From Tsukamurella conjunctivitidis (GTDB taxonomy: Bacteria > Actinomycetota > Actinomycetes > Mycobacteriales > Mycobacteriaceae), in contig NZ_VIGX01000002.1 in the NCBI RefSeq assembly GCF_007858475.1, positions 248,001 through 312,000 on the forward strand: DNA of 64,000 nt, in the 5' to 3' direction. Positions 26,917 to 37,300 of the stretch are shown here, piece by piece. The number at the start of each line of letters is the position of its first letter. Position 1 is the stretch's first letter. Made by a program: the position numbers and the translations under genes. The notes below the pieces were generated by a model. The model saw nothing but the letters and a program-made list of their open reading frames with translations. It did not search any database and was not told the DNA's origin.

Positions 26917-27768
26917 ATGAGACTGCGACGAGTCGGAGAGGCGGGCGCCGAACGCCCGATCGTGTCCACGGGGGACGGGCGATGGTTCGACGCCTCCGCC
27001 GTGGTCCCCGACTACCACCCGGGGACCCTCGGCGACGCGCAGCGGCTGCTCACGGAGGCCCTCGACGCCGGCCGGCTCCCGGAGTTCGATCCCACCGGGC
27101 TCCGCGTCGGCGCCCCCGTCGCCCGGCCGGGCAAGATCGTCTGCATCGGCGTCAACTACCTCGCCCACGCGCAGGAGACGCAGCACGAGGAGCCCGCCGA
27201 GCCCGTGATGTTCCTCAAGACCTCGGCGACGATCGTCGGCCCGCACGACGAGGTGCTGATCCCGCGCGGCTCGTCCGCCACCGACTACGAGGTGGAGCTG
27301 GCCGCCGTGATCGGCAGCACCGCACGGTATCTCGACGATGCCGAGCAGGGGCTCGCGTGCGTCGCCGGGTACACCGTCTCCGACGACGTCTCCGAGCGCG
27401 ACTTCCAGATGAACCGCGGCGGCACCTGGGACAAGGGCAAGAACTGCGAGACCTTCAACCCGCTCGGCCCAGAGCTGGTCACCGCCGACGAGGTGCCCGA
27501 CCCACAGCGGCTCGACATCTCGCTCACCGTCAACGGTGAGGTGCGCCAGCAGGCGAACACGGCGCAGATGATCTTCGGCGTCGGCGAGATCATCCGGTAC
27601 CTGAGCCGATTCATGGTTCTCGAGCCCGGCGACGTGGTCAACACCGGCACGCCCGCCGGGGTCGCCTTCGGCTACCCGGACCCGAAGCCCTACCTGCGTC
27701 GCGGCGACGTGATCGAGACCCGCATCGACCTGCTCGGCGGCCATCGTTCCGTCCTCGGGGAGGCTTGA
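26917..27768 (+). CDS. FAH-family hydrolase, probable 2,4-diketo-3-deoxy-L-fuconate hydrolase
   Basis: A 283 aa protein with the fumarylacetoacetate hydrolase C-terminal domain. [16 protein letters not shown] (about residue 72) opens the domain, the metal ligands are in [11 protein letters not shown] (about residue 125) and [12 protein letters not shown], and [10 protein letters not shown] closes the active site. Members cleave 2,4-diketo-3-deoxy sugar acids to pyruvate and lactate. GGGAAGGAC lies before the ATG. It is the first gene of the five-gene right arm and abuts the dehydratase gene. Confidence 0.82.
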   Translation: MRLRRVGEAGAERPIVSTGDGRWFDASAVVPDYHPGTLGDAQRLLTEALDAGRLPEFDPTGLRVGAPVARPGKIVCIGVNYLAHAQETQHEEPAEPVMFLKTSATIVGPHDEVLIPRGSSATDYEVELAAVIGSTARYLDDAEQGLACVAGYTVSDDVSERDFQMNRGGTWDKGKNCETFNPLGPELVTADEVPDPQRLDISLTVNGEVRQQANTAQMIFGVGEIIRYLSRFMVLEPGDVVNTGTPAGVAFGYPDPKPYLRRGDVIETRIDLLGGHRSVLGEA

Positions 27769-27769
27769 G

Positions 27770-29077
27770 ATGCCGGGCGTCTTCACCGGTTTCCGCACGC
27801 TCGACGTGCGGTTCCCCACCTCGGCCGAGCTCGACGGGTCCGACGCGATGAACGTCGACCCCGACTACTCCGCGGCATACCTGATCCTCGAGACCGACGC
27901 CGGCGACGGCCTTGAGGGACACGGCTTCGTCTTCACCATCGGCCGCGGCAACGACGTGCAGCGCGCCGCGATCGAGGCCCTGGCGCCCTACGTCCTCGGG
28001 CGCGACGTCGACGCCGTCCTCGGCGACCTCGGCGGCACGTACCGCGAACTCGTCTACGACGCGCAGCTGCGCTGGCTCGGCCCCGAGAAGGGCGTGATGC
28101 ACATGGCGATCGGCGCCGTGGTCAACGCCCTCTGGGACCTCCGTGCCAAGCGCGCGGGCCTGCCGCTGTGGCAGCTCCTCGCCGGGCTGAGCCCGCAGGA
28201 GATCGTCGACCTCGTCGACTTCCGCTACCTCACCGACGCCCTCACGCCCGACGAGGCCCTCGCCCTCCTCACAGCCGCCGAACCGGGCCGGGCGGAGCGC
28301 GCCGCGGCCCTCCGGGCGGACGGCTACCCCGCCTACACCACCTCGCCCGGCTGGCTCGGCTACTCGGACGAGAAGCTCGCGCGGCTCGCGAAAGAGGCCG
28401 TGGCGGAGGGGTTCACGCAGATCAAGCTCAAGGTCGGCGCCGATGTCGACGACGACGTCCGACGGTTCGCCCTCGCCCGCTCGGTGGTCGGCGACGACGT
28501 GCGGATCGCCGTCGACGCGAACCAGCGGTGGGACGTCGACGAGGCGATCGCGGCGATCGACCGGCTGCGCGAATTCGATCCGTGGTGGGTCGAGGAACCC
28601 ACGGCGCCGGATGATGTGCTCGCACACGCCGCGATCCGCCGCCGCGCGGCGCCGGTCCGCATCGCCACCGGCGAGCACGCCCACAGCCGGGTGTTGTTCA
28701 AACAGTTCCTCCAGGCCGAGGCGCTCGACGTCCTGCAGCTCGACTCCACCCGCGTCGCCGGCGTCAACGAGAACATCGCGATCCTGTTGCTGGCGGCGAA
28801 GTTCGGGATCCCGGTGTGCCCGCACGCGGGTGGCGTCGGCCTGTGCGAGCTGGTGCAGCACCTCGCCATGTTCGACTACGTCGCGGTCTCCGGGACGATC
28901 GCGGACCGCACGATCGAGTACGTCGACCATCTCCACGAGCACTTCCTCGACCCGGTGCGCATCGTGAACGGCGCCTACGCGGCACCCTCGGCGCCCGGCT
29001 TCTCGGCGCAGATCCGGCCGGAGACGCTCGTGCGGTTCGGCTTCCCCGACGGGGAGGCCTGGAAGGGGGCATCATGA
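27770..29077 (+). CDS. L-fuconate dehydratase (enolase superfamily)
   Basis: A 435 aa enolase-superfamily dehydratase of the mandelate racemase subgroup. The acid-base Lys is in [13 protein letters not shown] (about residue 220), metal ligands follow in [17 protein letters not shown] and ATGEHAHSR, and the distal His is in [20 protein letters not shown]. The HAGGVGLCE block and the length above 400 aa are characteristic of L-fuconate dehydratase. It removes water from L-fuconate to give 2-keto-3-deoxy-L-fuconate. It overlaps the SDR gene by ATGA. Confidence 0.88.
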   Translation: MPGVFTGFRTLDVRFPTSAELDGSDAMNVDPDYSAAYLILETDAGDGLEGHGFVFTIGRGNDVQRAAIEALAPYVLGRDVDAVLGDLGGTYRELVYDAQLRWLGPEKGVMHMAIGAVVNALWDLRAKRAGLPLWQLLAGLSPQEIVDLVDFRYLTDALTPDEALALLTAAEPGRAERAAALRADGYPAYTTSPGWLGYSDEKLARLAKEAVAEGFTQIKLKVGADVDDDVRRFALARSVVGDDVRIAVDANQRWDVDEAIAAIDRLREFDPWWVEEPTAPDDVLAHAAIRRRAAPVRIATGEHAHSRVLFKQFLQAEALDVLQLDSTRVAGVNENIAILLLAAKFGIPVCPHAGGVGLCELVQHLAMFDYVAVSGTIADRTIEYVDHLHEHFLDPVRIVNGAYAAPSAPGFSAQIRPETLVRFGFPDGEAWKGAS

Positions 29078-29835
29078 GCAACGCAGACGAATTCGCCGGA
29101 TTCCGGGCCGTCGTGACCGGAGGCTCCTCGGGGATCGGGCGCCGGACGACGGAGGAGCTCATGGACCGCGGAGCGGTCGTGGCCGTGCTCGACCTGCAGC
29201 CCGGCGACGCCCCGCCCGGCTCCCTCGGCATCGCGTGCGACGTCGCCGACGACGACTCGGTCGCGACCGCCGTCGCCGCCGCGGCCGACCGTCTCGGCGG
29301 GATCGACGGACTGGTCAACAACGCCGGGATCGGGGCGCAGGGCACCGTCGAGGCGGGATCGCTCGACGACTGGCGGAAGGTGCTGGACGTCAATGTCCTC
29401 GGCACGGTGCGGACGACCCGAGCGGCGCTGCCGCACTTGCGCCGGTCGCCCAACCCGGCGGTGGTCAACACCTGCTCGATCGCCGCGACCGCGGGCCTGC
29501 CCGCCCGCGCGCTCTACAGCGCGTCGAAGGGCGCGATCGAATCGATGACCCGCGCGATGGCGGCCGACCATGTGCGCGAGGGGATCCGGTTCAACTGCGT
29601 CAACCCCGGCACCGTCGACACCCCGTGGGTGCGCCGGCTGCTCGACGCGGCCGCCGATCCCGAGGCCGAGGCCGAGCAGCTGCGCCGGCGTCAACCCACC
29701 GGACGGCTGGTCACGGCGGCCGAGGTCGCGGGCGCGATCTGCTACCTGCTCGGCCCCGCCGCGTCCGCCACCACGGGCACCTCGCTCGCCGTCGACGGTG
29801 GCATGAGCGGCCTCCGACTCCCGCCGCCGCGGTGA
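29074..29835 (+). CDS. SDR dehydrogenase, probable 2-keto-3-deoxy-L-fuconate dehydrogenase
   Basis: A 253 aa classical short-chain dehydrogenase. TGGSSGIG (about residue 15) binds the cofactor and the Asp in VLDLQPGD indicates NAD preference; NNAG (about 88) and YSASKGAIE (catalytic Tyr and Lys, about 148-152) are intact. In this gene set it should oxidise 2-keto-3-deoxy-L-fuconate to the 2,4-diketo acid that the FAH-family protein cleaves. The ATG at 29074 overlaps the dehydratase stop, and its own stop overlaps the next GTG. Confidence 0.82.
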   Translation: MSNADEFAGFRAVVTGGSSGIGRRTTEELMDRGAVVAVLDLQPGDAPPGSLGIACDVADDDSVATAVAAAADRLGGIDGLVNNAGIGAQGTVEAGSLDDWRKVLDVNVLGTVRTTRAALPHLRRSPNPAVVNTCSIAATAGLPARALYSASKGAIESMTRAMAADHVREGIRFNCVNPGTVDTPWVRRLLDAAADPEAEAEQLRRRQPTGRLVTAAEVAGAICYLLGPAASATTGTSLAVDGGMSGLRLPPPR

Positions 29836-30794
29836 CATCCGTGCACGGGACCCGCTCGTTCGGTCGCGGAGGGCTGCGCGTGGGGCCGCTCTCCTTCGGC
29901 GCCGCGGCGATCGGGAACCTGTTCACCGCCGTCGACGACGCGGCGGCGACGGAAGCGGTGCGCGCCGCCGCCGGAGCGGGCATCGACTACTTCGACACCG
30001 CCCCGCACTACGGGCTCGGGCTGTCCGAGCGCAGGCTCGGTGCGGCCCTGGGCGATCGGGGGGACGTGGTGATCTCCACCAAGGTGGGCCGCCTGCTCCG
30101 TCCGGCGGCGGGCGCACCGTCGGCCGACTCCGAGGGCTTCGCGGTCGACGCGGACGTCGAGCGGGTGTGGGACTTCAGTCGCGACGGTGTACTGCGGTCC
30201 ATCGAGGCGAGTCTGGAGCGGCTGGGCCGCGACCGGATCGACGTCGTCTACGTCCACGACCCCGACGAGCACTTCGCGGCGGCGATGGACGGCGCCTTCC
30301 CGGCGCTCGACGAGCTGCGCAGGCAGGGCGTCATCGCGTCCTACGGCGCCGGGATGAACCAGTCGGCGATGCTCACCCGCTTCGTCCGCGAGACCGACCT
30401 CGACGCGGTCCTGATCGCCGGCCGGTACACGGTGCTCGACCGCAGCGCGGCCGACGACCTGCTGCCGGCCTGCCTCGAGCGCGACGTCTCGGTGGCCGCC
30501 GGCGGCGTCTTCAACTCGGGCGTCTCCGCCTCGGTCGAGCCGCGCCCGGGCGCCACCTACGACTACGCGCCCGCCCCGCCCACCGTCCTGGACCGGGCGC
30601 GCCGGCTCGCGGCGGTGTGCCGCGCGCACGGCACCACGCTGCCGCACGCCGCCGTGCACTTCCCGTTGCGCCACCCCGCCGTGCGGACGGTGCTGCTCGG
30701 CATGCGGTCCGCGGAAGAGGTCCGCACCGACCTCGACCTGCTGGCCGCGCCCCCGCCCGACGCGCTGTGGGCCGACCTCGAGGCCGCGTTGTGA
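29832..30794 (+). CDS. Aldo-keto reductase, probable L-fucose dehydrogenase
   Basis: A 320 aa aldo/keto reductase. FDTAPHYGLGLSERRLG carries the catalytic Asp and Tyr (about residues 54-59), ISTKVGRLL the Lys (about 81) and YVHDPDEH the His position (about 140). This form resembles D-threo-aldose 1-dehydrogenases that oxidise L-fucose at C1. The start is a GTG overlapping the SDR stop (GTGA); a second in-frame GTG is 9 bases later. It supplies the first oxidation of the pathway. Confidence 0.8.
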   Translation: MTSVHGTRSFGRGGLRVGPLSFGAAAIGNLFTAVDDAAATEAVRAAAGAGIDYFDTAPHYGLGLSERRLGAALGDRGDVVISTKVGRLLRPAAGAPSADSEGFAVDADVERVWDFSRDGVLRSIEASLERLGRDRIDVVYVHDPDEHFAAAMDGAFPALDELRRQGVIASYGAGMNQSAMLTRFVRETDLDAVLIAGRYTVLDRSAADDLLPACLERDVSVAAGGVFNSGVSASVEPRPGATYDYAPAPPTVLDRARRLAAVCRAHGTTLPHAAVHFPLRHPAVRTVLLGMRSAEEVRTDLDLLAAPPPDALWADLEAAL

Positions 30795-30829
30795 GGCCGC
30801 CGGCGCCCTCCCGCCGTTACGATCGATCG

Positions 30830-31543
30830 ATGTCGACCAACGAGGGTGCCGGGCGGATCTCGCGGACGGACGACGCGATTCTCAAGCTCAAGGAGATGAT
30901 CACCGCCGGCGAGCTGCCCGCCGGGAGCCGCCTGCCCCGCGAGGCCGATCTCGCCGCGCGCCTCGGCCTCTCGCGCAACTCGCTCCGGGAGGCGATCCGC
31001 GCGCTGGCGATGCTGCGGATCCTGGACGTCCGCCAGGGCGACGGCACCTACGTCACGAGCCTCGAACCCACCCTGCTGCTCGACACGATGGGCTTCGTCG
31101 TCGACTTCCAGCAGGAGGACTCGGTGCTGCACTTCTTCGAGGTGCGCCGCATTCTCGAGCCGGCGGCCACCGCGATGGCCACCCACCGCATCACCGAGGA
31201 GGCGCTCGCGGTCCTGGAGGGCACCCTGTCGCTCGGCGGGCCCGACGCCTCCGTGGAAACCCTGGTGCAGCAGGACATCCTGTTCCACCAGACCATCGCG
31301 GAGGCGTCCGGCAATCCGGTGCTGCGGGCCCTCATCGCGGGCCTGTCCGCCCCCACTCTGCGCGCCCGGGTGTGGCGCGGGAACGAGCAGGAGGACGCCC
31401 GCGCGCGGACGATCGCCGAGCACCGGCAGATCTACGAGGCGCTGGTCGCGGGGCAGGCCGACGTGGCCTGCGCCTGCGCGACGGTGCACATCGCCGGTGT
31501 GGAGGCCTGGATCCGGCGCGCGATGGCCGACGGCGCCTCCTAG
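30830..31543 (+). CDS. FadR-type GntR regulator of the fucose cluster
   Basis: A 237 aa regulator. The winged helix has LKEMITAGELPAGSRLPREA and RLGLSRNSLREAIRALAMLR; the C-terminal FCD domain keeps the metal-binding Asp and His residues (QDILFHQTIAEASG, IAEHRQIYEAL, VHIAGVE). FCD domains bind sugar acids or carboxylates. It is 35 bases after the aldo-keto reductase gene and closes the right arm, so a pathway-specific role is likely. Its stop overlaps the convergent WYL gene by 4 bases. Confidence 0.85.
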   Translation: MSTNEGAGRISRTDDAILKLKEMITAGELPAGSRLPREADLAARLGLSRNSLREAIRALAMLRILDVRQGDGTYVTSLEPTLLLDTMGFVVDFQQEDSVLHFFEVRRILEPAATAMATHRITEEALAVLEGTLSLGGPDASVETLVQQDILFHQTIAEASGNPVLRALIAGLSAPTLRARVWRGNEQEDARARTIAEHRQIYEALVAGQADVACACATVHIAGVEAWIRRAMADGAS

Positions 31544-32472
31544 TCCGTCCCGAGCGCCTCCGTCCCCAGCGCCTCGGTCGCCGCGGCGAGCCGGGCGGTG
31601 AGCGCCGCGCGCACCGCGGGCGGCCCCAGCACCTCGATGTATGGCAGCACGCCCCATAGCGTCCACACCGCGCGCCCGAAGTCGCTGAAGCCGAGGGTGC
31701 CGGCACCGTCGGGCCCGGGCGGCGTGACGATGGAACCGAACCCGGACAGCTTGGTCCAGCCGTACTCGTCGGCCCGCAGGTCGACGGTGATCGCCTCGTG
31801 CCCGGAGCGGAACGACGCGCGGGAGCGCTCGAACTCGGCCGCGAGGTCCACCTCCGCGGGGCGCTGCGCGGGCTCGGCGAGCACCGTGACCTCCTCGAAC
31901 CGCGACGTCCGATAGGTGCGCCGCTCGCCGTCCCGCAGCGCCATGAGATACCAGGCCTGCCCCGCGTGGACCAGCCCGACGGGGTCCAGCGTGCGCTCGG
32001 CGGCGTCGCCCCCGCGGGGCCGGTACACGGCCCGCACCCGCAGCCCGTCGATGACGGCGCGCTGCAGCTCGCCGAGGTGCGGGTCCGGTTCGGGGGCGCG
32101 GGCGAAACCGTCGGGGCGCACGTGGATCCGCTGGGCGGCCGCCGCCGCTTCCCGACGGTGCGCCTCCGGCAGCGCCGCCGCCACCTTGCGCATCGCGCCC
32201 GCGAACGCGGGGGAGTCCGGCGCGCCGGCCAGCAGGGCCTTCGCCTCGTCGAGGGTGAGGCCCGTGAGGTCGGTGCGGTAGCCGGGGAGCAGGCTGATCC
32301 CGCCCCCGCGGCCGCGATCGGTGTAGACGGGGACGCCCGCGACGCCGAGCGCCTCGACGTCGCGCAGCACCGTGCGGGTGGACACCTCCAGCTCCGCGGC
32401 GATCTGCGCGGCCGTCATGGTGCCGCGGTGGCGCAGCAGCATGAGGACGGAGAGGAGACGGTCGGCGCGCAT
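31540..32472 (-). CDS. WYL domain transcriptional regulator (YafY type)
   Basis: A 310 aa protein: DeoR-like helix-turn-helix (RLLSVLMLLRHRGTMTAAQI, then STRTVLRDVEALGVAGVPVY) and a WYL domain (AVYRPRGGDAAERTLDPVGL, then VHAGQAWYLMALRDGERRTY). WYL domains sense ligands or single-stranded nucleic acid. It is divergent from the DinB-like gene, and the perfect inverted repeat at 32493-32515 lies between the two starts; it probably controls that pair and itself. Confidence 0.88.
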   Translation of the reverse strand: MRADRLLSVLMLLRHRGTMTAAQIAAELEVSTRTVLRDVEALGVAGVPVYTDRGRGGGISLLPGYRTDLTGLTLDEAKALLAGAPDSPAFAGAMRKVAAALPEAHRREAAAAAQRIHVRPDGFARAPEPDPHLGELQRAVIDGLRVRAVYRPRGGDAAERTLDPVGLVHAGQAWYLMALRDGERRTYRTSRFEEVTVLAEPAQRPAEVDLAAEFERSRASFRSGHEAITVDLRADEYGWTKLSGFGSIVTPPGPDGAGTLGFSDFGRAVWTLWGVLPYIEVLGPPAVRAALTARLAAATEALGTEALGTD

Positions 32473-32492
32473 GGATCCCAGACTGCCAGGAA

Positions 32493-32515
32493 AACATGAC
32501 AGAAGGCGTCATGTT
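32493..32515. promoter_or_regulatory. Perfect inverted repeat between WYL regulator and DinB-like gene
   Basis: AACATGAC and GTCATGTT are separated by AGAAGGC. It lies 20 bases before each start codon, in a spacer of only 63 bases, which suits repression in both directions. Confidence 0.72.
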
Positions 32516-32535
32516 AGGGCTGTTGAATCGTTCTC

Positions 32536-33120
32536 ATGACCGATACAGCCACTGATCCCCGCCCCTCCTACGCCGCCGTCTCCGCCTGGATGCAGTCCCT
32601 GCTCGCGGGCGTCACGGAGGACCAGCTCGACAAGCCCACCCCGTGCGACGAGTTCGACGTCCGCACCCTCGCGCGGCACCTCAACGCCGTCGGCATGCGC
32701 TCCGTCGCGCTGGCCGAGGTCGCCACCGTCGAGGGGCAGCCCTTCCTCGCGGACGAGTACGACGCCGCCACCTACGGCGCGCTGCGCGAGCGCGCCCTCG
32801 CCGCCTGGGACGCCGCCCCGCTGGAGCGCGAGGTCACCGTCCCGTGGGGCGTCGTCCCCGGCTTCGCCGCGCTGGGCATGTACATCAACGAGACCCTCGT
32901 CCACGGCTGGGATCTCGCCGTCGCCACCGGCCAGAACCCCGAGTTCCCCGAGGCCGCGCTGCCCGAGGGCGTGCTCTCCGTGGTCAAGCAGGTGCTGCCC
33001 GCCGAGTTCCGCGGCGGCGACGTCCCGTTCGGCCCCGTCGTCGAGCCGCGCGAGGGCGCCGGCCCCACCGAGCGCCTCGCCAACTGGAACGGCCGGAGCT
33101 CCGTAGGTTGGCGCGCATGA
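32536..33120 (+). CDS. TIGR03086-type DinB-like metal-binding protein
   Basis: A 194 aa four-helix protein of the maleylpyruvate isomerase/DinB superfamily. Signatures are LDKPTPCDEFDVRTLARHLN (near residue 33) and YINETLVHGWDLAVATGQNP (about 115); the His in these segments should bind a metal. Biochemical function unknown, though some relatives use mycothiol as cofactor. It starts 63 bases from the divergent WYL regulator and overlaps the hydrolase gene by ATGA. Confidence 0.82.
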   Translation: MTDTATDPRPSYAAVSAWMQSLLAGVTEDQLDKPTPCDEFDVRTLARHLNAVGMRSVALAEVATVEGQPFLADEYDAATYGALRERALAAWDAAPLEREVTVPWGVVPGFAALGMYINETLVHGWDLAVATGQNPEFPEAALPEGVLSVVKQVLPAEFRGGDVPFGPVVEPREGAGPTERLANWNGRSSVGWRA

Positions 33121-33722
33121 GTACCGTCGCGCTGTTCCATTCCGTGCTCGGCGTGCGAGAGGGTGTCCGGCTCGCCGCGGACCGGCTCCGCGCCGCGGGA
33201 CACACCGTGCGCGTGGTCGACCAGTACGAGGGCCGCGTCTTCGACTCGTACGACGAGGCCTCCGCCTTCGCGGAGGGCATCGGCTACCCGGCGCTCATGG
33301 CGTCCGCGCTCGCCGCGGTCGAGGGCCTCCCGGACGATCTGGTGGTCATGGGCTTCTCCAACGGCGGCGGCATGTCCACCTACGTCGCCTGCAACCGGCC
33401 CGTGAGCCGCGCGGTGCTCTGCTCGGGGGCCCTCCCGCTGGACATGATCGGGCAGGAACGCTGGCCGCAGGGCGTTCCGGCGCAGCTGCACTACGCGCTG
33501 GACGATCCCTTCCTGCAGCCCGGCTCGGTCGAGTCGGTGCTGCGCTCCGTCGGTGCGGCGGGCGCCGTCGGCGAGTTCGTCCAGTACCCGGGGGCGGGCC
33601 ACCTGTTCACCGACCCCTCACTCCCGGACGAGTTCGACGGTGCCTCCGCGGAGGCCTTCTGGGAGGCAGTCCTGCGGTTCGTGAGCGCGGCGGATTCCGG
33701 TGACCGTGAGCCATTGACATGA
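33117..33722 (+). CDS. Dienelactone hydrolase family protein
   Basis: A 201 aa alpha/beta hydrolase. The nucleophile elbow is VMGFSNGGGMST (Ser about residue 81; classical dienelactone hydrolases have Cys here), and the catalytic His is in PGAGHLFTD (about 161). The ATG overlaps the previous stop, so both genes form one unit under the WYL operator. Substrate unknown. Confidence 0.8.
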   Translation: MSTVALFHSVLGVREGVRLAADRLRAAGHTVRVVDQYEGRVFDSYDEASAFAEGIGYPALMASALAAVEGLPDDLVVMGFSNGGGMSTYVACNRPVSRAVLCSGALPLDMIGQERWPQGVPAQLHYALDDPFLQPGSVESVLRSVGAAGAVGEFVQYPGAGHLFTDPSLPDEFDGASAEAFWEAVLRFVSAADSGDREPLT

Positions 33723-33751
33723 ACGCGGGTTGAGGTCCTAGCGTTTGCGGT

Positions 33752-34126
33752 ATGAGCATCGAACTGAACCACACCATCGTGGCCGCCACCGACAACCTCG
33801 AGACCGCGCGGTTCCTCACCGAGCTGCTCGGTCTCGAGCCGCCGACGGACGTCGGCGGCGGCCACTTCCACCAGGTGCGCCTCGCCAACGACGTCGTCCT
33901 CGACGTCATGACCGTCCCCGCGCCGATCCACCCGCAGCACTACGCCTTCCTCGTCTCCGAGCAGGAGTTCGACGAGATCTTCGCGCGGATCACCGAGCGC
34001 GGCCTCGACTTCTGGGCGCAGCCCGACGGTTCCGGCGCCGGGGAGATCAACCACCGGTTCGGCGGGCGCGGCGTCTACTTCCGCTCCCCCGACGGCCACG
34101 CCCTCGAGGCGCTGACCGCCGCCTGA
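33752..34126 (+). CDS. VOC superfamily protein (glyoxalase fold)
   Basis: A 124 aa vicinal-oxygen-chelate protein. ELNHTIVAATDNLETARFLT opens the first beta-alpha-beta-beta-beta unit, and FGGRGVYFRSPDGHALEALT closes the second, with His and Glu positions for a metal. It could be a lyase or a drug-binding protein; no substrate can be named. It follows the hydrolase after 29 bases, so it may belong to the same transcript. Confidence 0.8.
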   Translation: MSIELNHTIVAATDNLETARFLTELLGLEPPTDVGGGHFHQVRLANDVVLDVMTVPAPIHPQHYAFLVSEQEFDEIFARITERGLDFWAQPDGSGAGEINHRFGGRGVYFRSPDGHALEALTAA

Positions 34127-34180
34127 GCGGGCCGTCGGAAAGGTCGTGCGCGCCACGTCGTCCGGCGTGATGCTCGACGC

Positions 34181-34318
34181 ATGACGACGACCCCGACGGT
34201 CCGCGTGGACCCGGCGACAGCGCCCCTGCTGACGGCCCTGGTGGAGGATCCCGCCGCGTTCGCGCGGGCGATCGGATCGCCGATCCCCGACGGCTGGCCG
34301 GATCCCGCCCGAGGCGCT
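34181..34318 (+). pseudogene. N-terminal fragment of a GNAT acetyltransferase
   Basis: From an ATG at 34181 the frame encodes about 46 residues (VDPATAPLLTALVEDPAAFA, then AIGSPIPDGWPDPARG) that match the start of a common actinobacterial GNAT acetyltransferase, where DGWPEF follows the first helix. The match stops exactly at the 3' end of the oppositely oriented helicase gene; the frame runs on to 34468 but only as antisense of that gene. The rest of the acetyltransferase, including the acetyl-CoA site, is missing. I infer a deletion or rearrangement junction. Confidence 0.6.
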
Positions 34319-37300
34319 CAGTCCTCGAACAGCGCCCGGATGTCGGAGGCGGCCAGGCGCGCGTCGAAGCCGCCCTCGCCGCCCACGACGGACTCGAACA
34401 GTGCGGCCTTGCGCTCCTTGAGCGCCATCACCTTGTCCTCGATGGTGTCCGCGGACACCAGCCGGTAGACCATCACGCTGCGGGTCTGCCCGATGCGGTG
34501 CGCGCGGTCGATGGCCTGGGCCTCCGCCGCCGGGTTCCACCACGGGTCGAGCAGGAAGCAGTAGTCGGCCTGCACCAGGTTGAGGCCGAAGCCGCCGGCC
34601 TTGAGCGAGATCAGGAAGACCTGCACCTCGCCGGAGGTGAACTTCTCGATCGCCGCGGCGCGATCCGTCGTCGAGCCGTCGAGGTAGGCGTACTCGACGC
34701 CCTCCTCGTCCAGCCGCTCGGCGGCCTTGCGCAGGAACCCGGTGAACTGGCTGAACACCAGCACCGCGTGCTTCTCCTCGAGCAACTCGTCCAGCTTGTC
34801 GGTGAGGTAGTCGAGCTTGGCGACGTCCTCGACCGCGAGCTCCTCGTCGATGAGCGACGGGTCGAGCGCCAGCCGCCGCAGCATGGTGAGCGACCGCAGG
34901 ATCTCGAAGCGGTTCCCCTCGAAGTCGTCCAGCAGGCCCAGCAGCTTCGCCCGCTGATCGGCCAGCACGCGGTCGTACGTGTGCCGGTGCTCCTCCGAGA
35001 GCTCCACCTGCACCACGGATTCCGTCTTCTCGGGCAGGTCCTTCGCCACGAGATCCTTGGTGCGCCGCAGCATGAACGGCCGCACGCGGCGCCGCAGCCG
35101 CGCGAGGCGGTCGTCGTCGCCGCCGCGCTCGATGGGGCGCCGGTACTCCTCGGCGAACCACGACCGCCCCGGGAACAGCCCCGGCACCGTCAGCGCGGTG
35201 AGTGCCCAGAGCTCCTCGAGGTGGTTCTCCATCGGGGTGCCGGTCACGGCGAGGGTGAACGGGCGGTCCAGCAGGGAGACCGCGGCGAAGGCCTTGGAGC
35301 GGGGGTTCTTCACGAACTGCGCCTCGTCGAGGATCACGCCGGCCCACGTGACGCCCGCGTACTCCTCGGCGTCCAGTCGTAGCAGCGTGTACGAGGTGAG
35401 CACGACGTCCGCGCCGCGCACGACCGACGCGATCGAGGCCCCCGACTTCCGCGAGGTCTCCGAGATCACCGCCACCGACAGGTGCGGCGCGAACCGCTTG
35501 CACTCCGCCGCCCAGTTGCCGACGACGGATGTCGGCGCGACCACCAGGAACGGGCCGGGGTCGCGGTCGCCGGCCCGCTCGTGCGCCCGGCAGATCAACG
35601 CCAGCGTCTGGACGGTCTTGCCGAGGCCCATGTCGTCGGCGAGGATGCCGCCGAAGTCGTTGTCGTAGAGGAACGACAGCCAGTCCAGGCCGTCGCGCTG
35701 GTAGGGCCGGAGCTCGGCCGCGAGGGTCGACGGTGCCTCCTGCCGCGCCAGGTCGCCCGCCGTGAGGGCGCCGACCCGGCGGGACCAGTCACCGTCGAAA
35801 TCCGTGGCGTCGGCGAGATCGGCGAGGTCGTCGACGAGGCCCGCCTGGAACCTACTGATCCGCAGACCCCGATCGTCGGACCCGGGGCCGCCGGCTCGCG
35901 CCCCGCGCCGGGCGCCGCGCGCGGGCAGGTCCCGCGCCTCGCCGATCAGCTCGCGGAGGCGGTCGAAGCGCTCGCCGTCGATGCGCGCGAGGACACCGCC
36001 GGGCGTCACGAGGGTGTCGTGGCCCGCGGCGACCGCGGTGAAGACGTCGCGGAACGGGACCTCTTCGCCGTCGACCTCCACGGCGACCTCGAGGTCGAAC
36101 CAGTCCGTCGACGCGTTGTCGGCATCGCCCCGCACCCGCACGGACACCGACGCCGAACTCTCGGCCCAGCGGAACCCGGGATCATCGGTGACCTCGACGA
36201 GCACGGACGGCACCGACCGCAGCACCGGGGCCACCTCGGCGAGCCAGACCGCGGCCTCGGTACCCCGGTAGAAGCCCTGCGAGTGGTCCACGCCCACGCT
36301 CGCCTCGCGCAGCGCCACGGCCATCGCGCGGGTGATCCGCTGCTGCCCGACCGCGTCCGCCAGGCCCGCGGGCTCGCGCCCGAGCACGAAGTCCCGGGCC
36401 TCGCCGCCCACGGTGTAGCGCCACTTCCAGTCGACCTCGAGCTCCGCCGCCTCGGGGAAGTAGCGGGCGGTGCAGAGCAGCTCGGGGCCCGACACCTCCA
36501 CCTCCCCGACCAGCTGATCCGGGTCGCGCACGGGGGCCACCGCCGCCAAGTAGGGCAGGTACTTCTCGCGCAATTCCGGCACCGCGGCGGCGGGCACCCG
36601 TACGGGCGTGAAGCGGCGCAGCGCCGTGGTGTGGCGCGCGGACAGCGGCGGATCGAGCGGGGCGAGCCGCAGTACGTCGCCGTCCTGCTGGAAGACGCCG
36701 AGGGCGCGGTGCGCGCCGAGCAGCCCGCCGGTGAAGGGCTGCGGGCCGTCGCCGAAATCGACCTCCCGGTCCAGTTCGACGCTGCCGTCGACCGCTCGGG
36801 TGACGAGGCCGAGCCGCGTCGGCGGGCCCAGCACGACGGTGCCCTTCGCCTTCTTGCTCAGCAGCGGAACGCCCGCGTCGCGGACGGCGCGCAACTGCTC
36901 CCAGAGCAGCGGGGTGTCGATCATGCCCAGGTCGGCCCAGGCGTCCACGCCGTACAGCGACCAGGTGATGAGCTGCGCGAGCGGCGCGAGGACGTCGCGC
37001 TGCGCCGGCGCGACCCGGGGCGCGGTGGCGATGGTGCGCCACCGCACGTCGCCGGCGACCCACGAACCGTCGCGCATGCCGGGCGTCGCGAGCCGCACCT
37101 GGAGGCGCTGGCCGGAGACGACGCCGCGCTCGTCGACGTCGAACTGCAGGGCGACGGGCAGCACGGCGGCGCCGGCCCGCGGTGCCTCCGGGAGCAGGGC
37201 GGCGAGTTGCTGCTCCCAGGGGTCCGGCTGCTCGACCACGCTCTCCTCGACGTCCTCGGCGGTGAGTTCGAGGAGCAGCGCGGCGCCGTGCTTGCAGTTG

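Noticed and set aside
34181-34468. 95-codon frame as an intact small gene
   Set aside because: Only its first half resembles a protein family; the rest is antisense to the helicase gene, so it is treated as a remnant.
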